From positions 11,406,085 through 11,470,084 of the forward strand of contig NC_064043.1 in assembly GCF_932526225.1 (NCBI RefSeq): 64,000 nucleotides of DNA, read 5' to 3'. Below the pieces are notes generated by a model that saw only the letters and a program-made list of their open reading frames with translations, was not told where the DNA came from and made no database searches. The position numbers and the translations under genes were made by a program. The first letter of the stretch is position 1. Every line of letters starts with the position of its first letter. Of the stretch, positions 36,401-46,500 are shown in pieces. Source of the DNA: Nematostella vectensis. Its lineage: Eukaryota > Cnidaria > Anthozoa > Actiniaria > Edwardsiidae.

Positions 36401-37838
36401 GATAGTTGCGCTCACCCCTTAACCCCCGTGCCCCTTTCGAAATGCTTTCTAATTCAAGCATTTTGGGGGGCAAATGTAAATGATTTTTTTTTGATGTACG
36501 GAAACAGCTACGGCAGGTGGAGGAAAAGCTGACAAAACTCAAGCGAGAGTACGTGGTGAAGAGCGACCCAGAGGAAGACGAAGGTAATTTGTAAAAGCTG
36601 GGTTTCCTTTATCTAACGCCAGACGTAGGATAACTGGGGACTAAAACAAGTACTCGAGCTCTTTGAATGCTAAGAAGGGCAGACGATTGGGGGGAGGGGA
36701 TTTGGTGAATTTTTATTGATCAGAAGTCGGTCTTTAATGTGAAATCATAGGAACTCTATTTTCATAAGGTAGTTCTGATAATGTCCAATTATATGTTTTT
36801 GTAGAAGCGGACGTGGACAGCAATGGTTACGCGAAATTTAACGGGGAGCCCTACAATCCACACCCGCTCGTCTCCCCACACTACCCCAGACAGTACAAGC
36901 CGGCGACAAGTATAACTTTACGCAAACCTAGCTCCACATCGGACATTACGCACCTAGGGGACTTTCACGAGCGGGGCTTTCATAGCGGGCCCTCATCTCC
37001 AGCAATAGGCTGGCTCCCACGGAGTAAGTGCCCCCCAAGCCCTTCAACTCGATCATACCAGGGACCGTCGGAGAGTCACTTTCAGTTCAGTCCATCCATG
37101 CACGGGTCTAAGTCAGGTTACGAGAGGCCCGGCCCGGCATTCCAGTACTCGGATAGCGACACGAGGAGCGACACGAGGAGCGACTCGTCAACAAAGCCGT
37201 CCTCTGTCAGCTCCAGTTACGAGAACTCTGAGGACTTCACGGATAATACCAGTGATACGATACGAAACTATGAGGGCGAGCGGAGCCCTCCCTATCGCGG
37301 TATGATGATCTCATCATGGGATAATTTGAACACTCACTCCTGCTCTCGTTCCCCTAGTCCCCGACTCACCCCGGGGGTGGGGCAGAGCTCGGAAAGTATC
37401 CACAGTGAGGGTGGCGATCCTCGGTTACCGCCGTACAGCCCCACAGGGCGGATGGACAGAGCGTTCTCTTTCGGCAGCGCTATGCTCAGGCCGCCCAAAC
37501 TTTACTCAAAGCGCGGGAATAATAAGTACTTGAACACTAGCGATTTGGCGATCGTCAGTAGTACGGGGAACGCTGGTAGTTACTCGCTGAACCATAAGAA
37601 CAATCCCAATTCGCGATCAGGACCGAATCTTAACGCGAAGGTTTACAGTTCGACGTCGTCACTGTCCACGCTCGGCACTCATCAGGCTCCGATGCGGGGC
37701 GCGGCCTCTCACATGAACATGCCGTATCTGATCCAAAGCACGCTAGAGCGAACCAATCAGCTCTCCATGCCCTCCTTTTTCGAGGAGGACGTACTAGAGT
37801 GGAACTCGGACGAACAGCACGAAGCCACACTTGTGTGA
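21490..37838 (+). CDS. FRMD4: FERM domain-containing protein 4 (FRMD4A/B-like), complete, 20 coding exons
   Basis: In vertebrates FRMD4 proteins are scaffolds that link cytohesin/ARF6 and PAR3 signalling at epithelial junctions. Exons: 21490-21564, 21638-21732, 24797-24889, 25226-25310, 25801-25857, 26159-26181, 26284-26367, 26441-26506, 26589-26646, 27249-27335, 27545-27621, 27793-27819, 28637-28784, 29558-29702, 31480-31610, 31946-32074, 32404-32469, 35806-35883, 36508-36583, 36805-37838. They sum to 2634 nt in phase, giving 877 residues. Residues 10-325 are the FERM domain, with CQVFLLDERRLDFLIQ, ASHFNLHEKEYFG, LPTYGVHYYEVKDKGSIPWW and AISQHQFYLDKKK. About 374-533 is the CUPID/DUF3338 coiled region (LLARREALMEKLRQKTEEL, EYPPETPY). 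Residues 534-877 (last exon) are a Ser/Pro-rich disordered tail ending EATLV, a class I PDZ-ligand pattern. Two microexons (23 and 27 nt). ATG at 21490 has A at -3. Single FRMD4A/B co-orthologue is inferred. Confidence 0.93.
21733..24796 (+). other. FRMD4 intron 2 (3.1 kb), nothing recognised
   Basis: AT-rich intron with no transposon termini, RNA gene or coding homology that I can identify. Short open frames have no family resemblance. Confidence 0.5.
25298..25525 (+). repeat. 114-bp tandem duplication including the FRMD4 exon 4 splice donor
   Basis: The end of exon 4 with its donor (ATTAATATTCAAG then GTATGTATTGG) is repeated once, 114 bp downstream, putting a second identical donor at 25425. 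The stretch between the donors is open in the FERM frame, so use of the second donor would insert 38 residues and restore the same phase. Copies differ at several positions, so the duplication is not brand new. Confidence 0.9.
26990..27240. mobile_element. Possible terminal fragment of a MITE in FRMD4 intron 9
   Basis: ATACCTGCCAACCTTCGCGG near 26995 resembles the ATACCTGTCAACTCTC terminus of the element at 41873-42352. No matching right end was found in the intron, so only a truncated relic can be claimed. Confidence 0.35.
28841..28992. mobile_element. Short MITE with perfect terminal inverted repeats in FRMD4 intron 13
   Basis: GTGTAGTTCCAGAAAATATC at the left is mirrored by GATATTTTCTGGAACTACAC at the right. 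Inside these are inverted CCCCCTATTGAGGGG-type blocks. Total about 152 bp, nearly all able to fold on itself. Flanks show a possible AAT duplication. Confidence 0.8.
29690..31200 (+). repeat. Tandem array in FRMD4 intron 14 derived from the exon 14 3' end and donor
   Basis: Irregular repeats alternate CAGAGCATATCTACTATTGA-TGGGGGTAAGC blocks with TCTATGTACTATTGATGTGAGTAAATAG-type blocks. The first block is the end of exon 14 with its donor (exon ends 29702). Copies of the exon end with GTAAGC, GTAGGC or GTAAAT donors recur near 29855, 30242, 30483, 30724 and 31130. Complete spacing is about 100 bp with deletions. Confidence 0.88.
32541..33400. repeat. 59/60-bp minisatellite with a CACGTG E-box in nearly every unit, FRMD4 intron 17
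   Basis: About 14-15 copies of a unit with cores CCGTGACCACGTGTAACGCA and CTAGCACGCACTTCGTCGCG. The array starts about 70 bp after the exon 17 donor at 32470. The palindrome CACGTG is kept in about 15 places between 32566 and 33385 even where neighbouring bases vary. No coding function. Confidence 0.9.
33494..35717 (-). mobile_element. hAT-family DNA transposon (decayed transposase) with 8-bp target duplication, in FRMD4 intron 17
   Basis: Ends are inverted repeats of the form TAAGGCTGTCCCAAAGAT / ATCTTTGGACAGCCCTA. The flanks are identical 8-mers CTCCTGAC (33486-33493 and 35718-35725), the hallmark of hAT insertion. Minus-strand fragments give, in order: a zinc finger with CEACKETLSKKKSFLTKH followed by H (about 35405-35575), a transposase core (34884-35330, FFSVIFDGSTRLGEALAILL), middle pieces (34387-34912) and the C-terminal dimerisation segment SSAAAERVFSLLQNAFSR (33904-34305). 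The pieces lie in different frames, so the transposase is broken. Length is 2224 bp. The finger and core resemble the CGGBP1-like branch of hAT, from memory. Confidence 0.9.
36089..36383. mobile_element. MITE, GGCCCGTACCCAGG family, in FRMD4 intron 18
   Basis: Left end GGCCCGTACCCAGGATTT, right end CTGGGTACGGGCC, about 295 bp. It shares an internal body with the copy at 48427-48788, including TGCGAAATCCGAAA, GTTCTCTGATAA, TTATGCCTTTGCAGT and AATAGCACGTCTAT. Flanks share AATATC, consistent with a 7-9 bp duplication. Long G and C runs vary between the copies. Confidence 0.85.
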
Positions 37839-38000
37839 CTGTCGCATGACTGTGAAATGTGTGACTGGTATTTTGTTGCATGATTGTGAAATGCGTGATA
37901 GTGGAATGCGCGACAGTGGAATGCGTGAACGTGGCATGGTTGCGTGACAGTGAAATGTGTGATCTTGTCGCGTGACGACGAAATGCGTGACGTCACATGA
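37839..38000 (+). repeat. Degenerate 3' UTR repeat of FRMD4
   Basis: Immediately after the stop there are about ten loose copies of a motif like GTGAAATGCGTGA, with TGACGTCA-like (CRE-like) variants near 37990. It is low-complexity and lies in the 3' UTR. Confidence 0.55.
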
Positions 38001-38569
38001 AATGAGTTACCTTGCGTACAAGCAAGCTTGTCATTGCGGAACGCACCATCGGCCAATACCGTCATTCTTTAGGTGCTTTAAGGAAGTTACACCCAAACTT
38101 CGCAGGTTTTACTTGTTGTGTGATGCGTGATTGTTTAGAAATGACCATTGACATTAAACTTATTCCGCTTACGCATCGGATATGAAATAACGGTCAGGCG
38201 CGTGCCAGTTGAACACTATTTGTGTGAGCGTTTACGCCAACAACCCGTGCAGACGTCTTACACGGAAATGACATAATGTCACGTGTATAACTGTTGCGTG
38301 AAGCGTGAAAACGTGAAATGTCCGACTTGCGGGAGTAGGACGCGTGCCGTTGTTGCGCCGTCTCGTCTTTTTCACGTGGAGCCAGAAACTGGTACGCATG
38401 ACTAACTCGAACTTGCCCAAGACCCGAGTATTTTCTCTGTGCAAGCTTTTGTCAAATGGTTTCAAGGTTTAATCGTTGTTAATCACATGGCAAAAGAAGT
38501 AGATAAGCAAATACAATTTTTATATTATGACATTCATTTTATATTCACAATGAAATTTAATTTCTATCA

Positions 38570-39460
38570 GATTCTGCCTGTTATTCTTTATATTCATTAC
38601 TTGAACTAGAGATGAAATGTTTGCATGTTTTTCTTATCATTATACAAATGTACATAGATTGATGTTTTTTCCTAGTTGTCTTATATTTAATCTTATTTAT
38701 TTTTGCCTTGACCCGTTTTTTTAACTCTGACATGTTTTTATACTTTTATCTCTAGGTCTTTCTAACCATGCTGTGTTTATAATATATTGTGTTTATTAAG
38801 AAATTATTCAGATGTATTCTTGTCTTTTTGCAAGAGCTGACCATACATGTACTGACTTATGGATTTGTTAAAATATTGTGTTTATTTAGAAAGAATTAGA
38901 AAGCGTCTGATGTTATTCTTGTCTTATTTCGAAAGCCTGATGTACTGACTTCTGTAGGTAGAAAGTAGATTTTCTCTGTTCTCGATCTATTATCAAATGA
39001 TGTTATGGTCTGCATATTGGCTTTTAATATATAAACTATATGAAATATATGAAATATATATGAAACAGAGTAGTTGCGCTGACGTTTCGAGCGTACGAAG
39101 GGTTAACGCTCGAAACGTAAGCTCAACTACTCTGTTTCACAGAGGCATTTAACATACCTTTTCAACCTTGTGTTGATTTATACCTTGTTTACAACACGCC
39201 TACGCAGACCATCTAGTTTTTCTACTGCTTGTCTGTAGTCTTTCTAGTTATACCATGGCTTTCAATCTGCCTGTTATTCTTTATATTCATTACTTGTACT
39301 AGAGATGAAATATTTGCATGTTTTTTTTATCCTTATACAAATGTACATAGATTGATTTTTTCCTAGTTGTCTTAAATTTAATCTTATTTATTATTTTTTT
39401 TTACTCTGGCACGTTTTTATACTTTTATCTCTTGGTCTCTCTGGAGGCCTGTGCCGAGGC
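38570..39460. repeat. Diverged direct duplication of about 190 bp flanking a stem-loop, downstream of FRMD4
   Basis: A segment starting TCTGCCTGTTATTCTTTATA near 38574 recurs near 39267, some 695 bp later, and stays similar for about 190 bp (GTACATAGATTGAT, CTAGTTGTCTTA, ATACTTTTATCTCT). Between the copies lie the stem-loop at 39062-39138 and shorter local repeats. The pair could be terminal regions of an element or a segmental duplication. Confidence 0.65.
39062..39138. mobile_element. Stem-loop element with GACGTTTCGAGCGT arms
   Basis: GAAACAGAGTAGTTG at the left mirrors CAACTACTCTGTTTC at the right; inside, ACGTTTCGAGCGT mirrors ACGCTCGAAACGT. A related relic (ACTACTCTGTTTTACACACA then CTTTCAACCTTG) occurs at about 60943-60993 in the FCHSD gene, which shows it is a dispersed repeat. 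Confidence 0.75.
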
Positions 39461-40011
39461 AGATCGCGGCTGGCTGGATGGATGTATGGCAGCTTGTGAC
39501 AATGACGTCATTGACCACAAAAACTGAGTCGCCTAGGTATAGACCATTTCTATACCTATGGGGCTCCGCGCGCGCGTGCTCCGCTATGAAAAGAAAATTT
39601 TAATAAACAAAAGCTCAAAAGTAAGATTATTTTGAATTACTAGAAACACAGTCGTTTTCTTGACAATGTAGAGAGCAGCAGATAAAAGGGATACCAAAGA
39701 TATATATTTTTATTGGTATTGGACACCTTATGATAATATCCCCATTGTTTTGTTTAGAGAAAGGCGCTCCCATCTAACGCCCATCGAGTCGAGCGCAAAA
39801 AAACACTCTTTATAACAACACGCACTCTTTATTTCTTTATGATATCAAAAAAAATATTTTTTTCACCCACCAAGAGGTAAAAAAAAAATAATCCCAATTC
39901 GATGTAGGCAAAAAAACATTTCCTCTTTCATACCCCCCCCCCCCCCCCCCTATCACTTTTCTTATCATCTGTCCCTTACTAGAAACGCGTGCTAGTCTCG
40001 CGGTTACACTA

Positions 40012-40315
40012 CACGTGAAAGTACAACAAATGACACAACCGCAAAATATTTGATTACTTCGCTTCAATAGGCTTCCTAACGCTTACTGGTTATGCAATCA
40101 ATACGCCTTGTGAGATATATCCCATTTACTTCCGTATGTTAGATTTACCAGCCGGCCTACGATTGCTAAGAAATACTTAGTTCAGAAAAAAACCCAATAA
40201 CTTTTGATTTAGGGTAAGGGCGACTGCTCAAAGTTGATGTTATCATTATAAGCAGTGGTGTGCTTGTTTCATAACCATCGCTGCACGTTCCTCTATGGAC
40301 GTCTACATTCACGTG
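40012..40315 (+). promoter_or_regulatory. CRY: Two CACGTG E-boxes upstream of the cryptochrome start
   Basis: Canonical palindromic E-boxes lie at 40012-40017 and 40310-40315, about 525 and 225 bp before the CRY start codon. CACGTG is the binding site of CLOCK:BMAL/CYCLE-type and other bHLH factors in animals. Clock control here is inference; the sites are also expected occasionally by chance. Confidence 0.45.
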
Positions 40316-40509
40316 TAGAATGAAAATTCGTCGTATATCTTAGCCAATCGGAGCACTGCTGATTATGGTCATATTATGCAAATTTATTCGGATATCGATT
40401 TGCTACGATTCCCGTGCATCAAAACACTGCTTTACAACGTGAGAGTTCATGGCCTTACTTGGTCACTTCAATTTTCTTAACTTATCTTATTCTCGTTCCA
40501 AGAAGAGCC

Positions 40510-40545
40510 ATGAGTGAGTGCGAAGGACAAAGCAAGTATGGTTAA
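40510..40545 (+). promoter_or_regulatory. Possible upstream ORF overlapping the CRY start codon
   Basis: An ATG at 40510 opens an 11-codon frame that ends at TAA 40543-40545, out of frame with and spanning the main ATG at 40538. If the 5' UTR includes it, it would lower initiation at the main start. The transcription start is unknown. Confidence 0.35.
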
Positions 40546-43500
40546 CTCTGTCCACTGGTTTCGCAAAGGCTTGCGACTACATGATAACGAACCTCTAAGG
40601 CGGGCGATCGAGGGCAGTGATACATTTCGCGGGATCTTTTTCCTCGATAAAGCAGCAGTTAAAAACGCCAAAGTCTCCCCGAACCGATGGAGATTTCTCA
40701 TAGAAAGTCTAAGGGACTTGGACCAAAGCCTTCAGAAATACAACTCAAGGCTTTTTATCATACAAGGACAACCAATCGACGTGTTTCCTAAATTGATAAA
40801 ACAATGGAACATATCGAAACTCACGTTCGAATACGACAGCGAACCTTTTCCCCGGCAAAGAGATTTAGCTGTTAAAAGAATAGCAGAAAAAGCTGGCGTT
40901 GACGTAATTGTTTGCAGTTCTCATACATTGTATGATATTGAATGGTGAGTTCTTAATGCTAGCCTTGTAAATATGTGACTTATCGCTCTTTTTATTCTCA
41001 GTCCAAACGATAGTTCCGTTCAAAGCTTTCATCTCCCTTGAGTCTCTCGAGTACCAGGTCTTTTTCCATTGACATCATCAATTTCTTGACCGTTTAGGAA
41101 GGGCTAATGTTTTTTTACGTGACCGTCAATCATTTCTTGTACGTAAAGAATGTTTTATGACGGCCTACATTTGTTTCTCTTTATTATCATTATTTATAAA
41201 TCCGAGAGGAAGTATAAATATAAGTGCTTTTTTTTAATTGTCGTTCCTTTTTACTTTTCCCAACTAAAAACTCTATTTTTTATTTTATGCCTATTTTGGT
41301 ATCATAAATTTTTCTCGTGCTTGTATTAAATCTCATTCCTTCTGGCTACTGTGGTTATACTGTATGTTGTTATGCAATCCCTCTCTGACACTCTGGTATG
41401 GGACTCTAGGATGATTGGCAAGAACGACGGTCTCCCTCCAATCACCTTCAAGCAGTTCCAGAAACTGTTGCAAGGATCAGGACTGCCGTCTCACTGCGTA
41501 AAAACGGTTGACGAAAATCTCTTTGGTGATTGTACAACTCCATTGGATAATGAACATGAAAGACTTTTTGGTATCCCAAGTTTGGGCGATCTTGGTCTAT
41601 CCTTTACACCAGAAGAGAGTATTTGGAAAGGTGGTGAAAATGCAGCCTTAAAACGCTTGGAAACTGTGGAGAAAGAGGTATACATGGATGACCCTCTATA
41701 CTGTAAATGATATGTGTGTTTGGGGCCTTACATGTGTATATTGGGTGCACTGGTGTGTTATAATTAATTGTTTCTAATCTAAGAACAATGAGTCTCTCTG
41801 CTTCTGCATATTGTACCACTCATTGCTCGAATCCTCGAATCTCAAGCTCTTCTGAACAGCTTGTAAAAACATACCTGTCAACTCTCTCACATTAGGCGGA
41901 TGTCTCCACATTTTGGACCCCTTTTTTCACTCTCCTGTGTTGAACACCAAATCTCCCTCTTTTTAGTGATTTTAATCGCCTCCTAAAAATATTTCTATAG
42001 AAAATTTTGCCTATTTTCTATTGAAATATTTAAAACAATGATTCCCTTGCGTAGCGCAATTTATCTAACAGAGAGGGGTGTAAGGGTTTGCAGTGATGCG
42101 GTTTTGCCTTAAATCAGGCACATTTTTTTTTTTCAGATTTAATTCTGAAGTATTGCGGTTTCTCTATACTGCAGGGTTTATTCTTATTGACTTATTTTGG
42201 TGGTTTTGGTGTTTTTCTGTGTGATTTCTGTGCGTTTTTCTGTATGTTTATTGCGAGGTTATACCCACACCTCCCCCCCCCCCCCCAAAAAAAGATACCC
42301 CGTTCCTCCCCCAAAAAACCTCAAGCCTTGAGATTTTCGGAGGTTGACAGGTAAAGATAAATATATGACAAATCTTGCTTGAATCTCAAGCTCTTCTGAA
42401 CAGCAGGTTAACATAAAGATAAATATGCCAAATGATGGTGATTCTAAAAAAGGAATAATTATGTTAAAGGGTGAAAGCTTTAAAAAGTATTTTTGTCGGT
42501 ATCATTTTATAATGTCCTTTGGTCATGTTTTGATTGTAAGATTTTAAGGCATCTTTGTTTCACAATGTTATACTCTGTTATGTAATACTGCATAAACTGT
42601 GTGAAAGGAGATATTCATCCTCCTAAGGAACAGGTTAATTTCCCACTTGTCCTATGCAATATCTAGTAACTTTGAAACCTGATGATATAAGGTGCAGCAA
42701 AGTGAATTAGTCAAACTTTTAAAAGCAATGTGAGTCCTCTCTTCCTGTTTTTCAGGAACCCCCTGAGGGATTAGGAAACAAAATATCAACTTACTTTTAA
42801 GGCATACTTACAAGTGGAAGTAATTAAAGAAAACCTCAATTTGATAAATGCACTTTGTTGTTCTTCCAGTTGCTAGAAGGGGTCTCTGATAAGGAGAGTT
42901 ATGCACCCTTTCCCAGCTCTACCAAGCTCAGTCCTTACTTGCGACTGGGCTGTCTCTCCGCTCGACGTGTATTCCACACAGCATCAGCTATAAATGCAAA
43001 GGTAATGTGATAAGATTTTCTTTTGACTTACTTGTTCTCAAGCCTTTTTCAAACCCTTGCTTTTTTTATATACACAACAGTTCTTTTACACTATTTATTT
43101 TGCCTTCTAAAATTCTATCAAAATTTTCTGAATCTTGTTAATTCTTTAGGCAAATAACAGCAGCTTAGCGCACGGAATTCAGACCTCCTTGCTATGGAGA
43201 GATTTCTACTTTGTGCTGGCTAGCAGAAACCAAGCACTTGACAAGATGCACGACAATAACATGTGCATGCAGTTTCCTTGGGTGGAGAGAGAAGATTGGC
43301 TTGATCAATGGCGGCATGGCAAGACAGGCTTCCCCTGGATCGATGCCATCATCAGGCAGCTTCGGCAAGAAGGCTGGATTCACCACCTGGCCCGCCAGTC
43401 CATTGGGTGTTTCCTGACGCGTGGATGCCTGTGGATCACTTGGGAGGAAGGCTTTAAGGTGGGTAGACATTGGTTACGAAATATCTTTAGAGCCCCAACA

Positions 43501-46500
43501 TCCTGTGTTTTGGTTATACTTCTCTTGGTCTAATTTCAAATTGTTATTTGGCAAAAAAAGCCTTGCAGGAATTGGCAAACTCTCCTATGTTAGCCTGGAG
43601 TCTTTGGTTTTTAATTCTTGGATTATATTACTTGACATTAATTTGAAAATACACTGATCAACTTGGATTCTATTGTTTTCTAAGTAAGTCTCCTTATGCA
43701 GTAATTATGACATCTGTCAGGATGCGCAGTTGAGCTCAGAACTTACAAAAAAACTGACAAAAACAATAGATTGTCCTTTCCGAGTAAGTACGCAGCTGCT
43801 TTGTCTCCTATTATCTTCGTTCTACAAAGGAGTCCTTTTGTCTCTATTCTTCTCGTTCATTGTGTTGAGGTGCGGATATTGTTCTTTTGCCCAATCAAAT
43901 TGCAGCTTGTAAGAGCTGCATACTGACCCTCTTTTCCATCATGCATAATGGTGAGGGAAATGTAAAAAAAAAAATAATCCTTTGGGTTTTACTAATTTTT
44001 TTTCCTTCTAATTTTATAAGTGAGATATTATTTTTCTGCAGATGTTTGACGAGTTCCAGCTGGATGCTGAGTGGAGTCTGAATGCCTGTAGCTGGCTTTC
44101 TTTGTCATGTAGTGCATTCTTCAATGGTACTCCTAGTCAGTGGTACTGTCCAGTCGGAATTGGTAAATCTCTGGACCCAGATGGAGAATATATCAGGTTA
44201 GACGTTGTTTTAGTTGCCAGTAAGTTTTGTAATCTGATAAATCATTAGATGGTCATTCATGTTTTGATAAATATTTTTTAATGTTGACCACTAAATAAGG
44301 TATTTTGTTTAAGCCTCAATAAAAATGCATTATTATTATTACGTTATTATAGTTGTGCTTGTGAAGTTTCTTGTTTCAAGCATTCTAGAATCAATAAAAA
44401 ATGAAATTGTCAATAAGAAATAAGAAAAGAGTGTCAGATATCTGAAATTGCATTCAAGAACATCCACTTATTTACTTTATTAATGTTAAGCAGATCTTCT
44501 TGCTGATTATGATATGGTTATGTTGTATGATTAAACATTACAAAGTCCATAAGTTATTTTCTTCTTCCTAGGAAATATGTTCCAGAGTTAAAGAAGATGC
44601 CAACGGAGTATGTGTTTGAGCCTTGGCTAGCCCCTTTGGAAGTGCAGGAGACTGCTGGATGTATTGTGGGTGCGGACTACCCTAACCCCCTGGTCGATGC
44701 TGATGTCGCCAGGAAGGAATGCATCATTAGAATGAGGGAGGTCTATTCTGGGCTCGTTACAAAATGTAAGAAAAATTCATTGTCTTTTAATTCATAATGT
44801 CCTTTAGCAGGAAGTTGACTGTATAATTTTTTTGTTCCCAGTGTCCTCTGCCCCTGGACTAGGCAACAATGTCATTCACTGGTTCAGGAAAGACCTTCGT
44901 CTTCATGACAACCCGGCACTGCTGGATGGCCTGAAAAACTGCCGAGCATTTTATGGAGTTTACATCTTAGATCCTAACAACATCAAAGCTGCAATTGTGT
45001 CTGCAAACATGTGGAACTTCTTATTGCAGTGCTTGGCAGATCTGGATAATAATCTTAAGAAGTGTGGCACAAGACTCTATGTATTCCGTGGTCAACCTAC
45101 CACGGTTTTCCCACAGATGTTTAATGAGTGGAACATCACAAAGTTGACATTTGAAAGTGAGTGTGAGCCATTTGGACAGCGCCGTGATGTGGCAATTCAA
45201 TCCCTAGCAGAAGAGTTTGGGGTCAAAGTGAGCTGCAAGCCGTCTCACTCACTTTACAGTATCGAACAAATTCTTGAAATGAATGAAGGCAAGCCACCTG
45301 TGCTGTTTAAAGACTTTGAGGCAATAGTGCGTAAGCTTGGCCCTCCAGAGAATCCAGTGGAGTCCATCACAAGGAAGTCCTTTATGAACTGTATCTGTCC
45401 TATAACCAGTACGCACAGTGAGAAGTTTGGGGTGCCATCCTTAGCAGAGCTGGGAATCAAGCCTGCTGATGTCACTTGCGGAGATATATGGGTTGGCGGG
45501 GAAAGAGAAGCTCTAAATCGACTTGGTATCCTTGAGGACAAGGTAAGCGTACAGTGAATGGTTAATTTCATTAGGTCAGTTAAAGTCATGTTTATAATAT
45601 AAGTTTTTTTCCTTTGTTAATCTACCATATCTTCACTATTTAGATTTTGAGATCCAACTCAAGTAAGAACTGTGATGGCTCGAGCGTGCTATTTCCATCC
45701 CGCACTCAGCTGAGTCCATATTTGCGGTTTGGATGCTTATCACCTAAACTCTATTACAAGAAGCTCACTGGTGCTTATGTCAAGGTAGGAACACAATCCT
45801 TGCATTTTGTGTTGTGCCTATTTAGCCAGCTGTGAAAAATTAAAATGCTGTCCTTAGATCTTTACACCAAAACAATTTTTTAAATGCATTAAATTCGTTT
45901 GACAAACTTTGTTTAGGGAAAAGCCTATTGCCTTTTTACTTCAATGTCAATTCTAAACCCTCTAGTGATTTATTTTGATATCAATGTGATTTTAATTTTT
46001 TTTCCCAGATGCAGTTCTCTCCACCTCCCATGTCACTCTACCGACAGCTGATTTGGCGGGAGTTCTTCTTCACGTTAGCAAGCAAGAACCCAAATATGGA
46101 CCAAGTGAATGACAACCCTCTCTGTATTCAGATCTCCTGGGAGGAAAATAAGGATCGTTTCCTGTGCTGGAAACAGGTTGGTTTATCATACCTAGTAATC
46201 ACATAAAAGGATTAGACTTTTTTTCAATTTAATCTCAAAAGGGTATGGTTCCTCTATTTATAAGATTAATAAATTACATCAAAAGGGAAAGGTTTAGGTA
46301 ATAGCTTCATAAGGGTAGTGCCTCCTAACCAAGTAATGCCCTCAAAGAGTAAGATCTCCTTGTTGGGTAATGTCCTCAAAGGAAAAGGCCTCCTGGTTAG
46401 GTAATATCCTCAAAGGGTAAGGTCTCATTAATAGGTAATGACCAAAAGAGTAAAGTCTCCTTGATAGGTAATGACCTCAAATTTACCATCTCTGTTGCTG

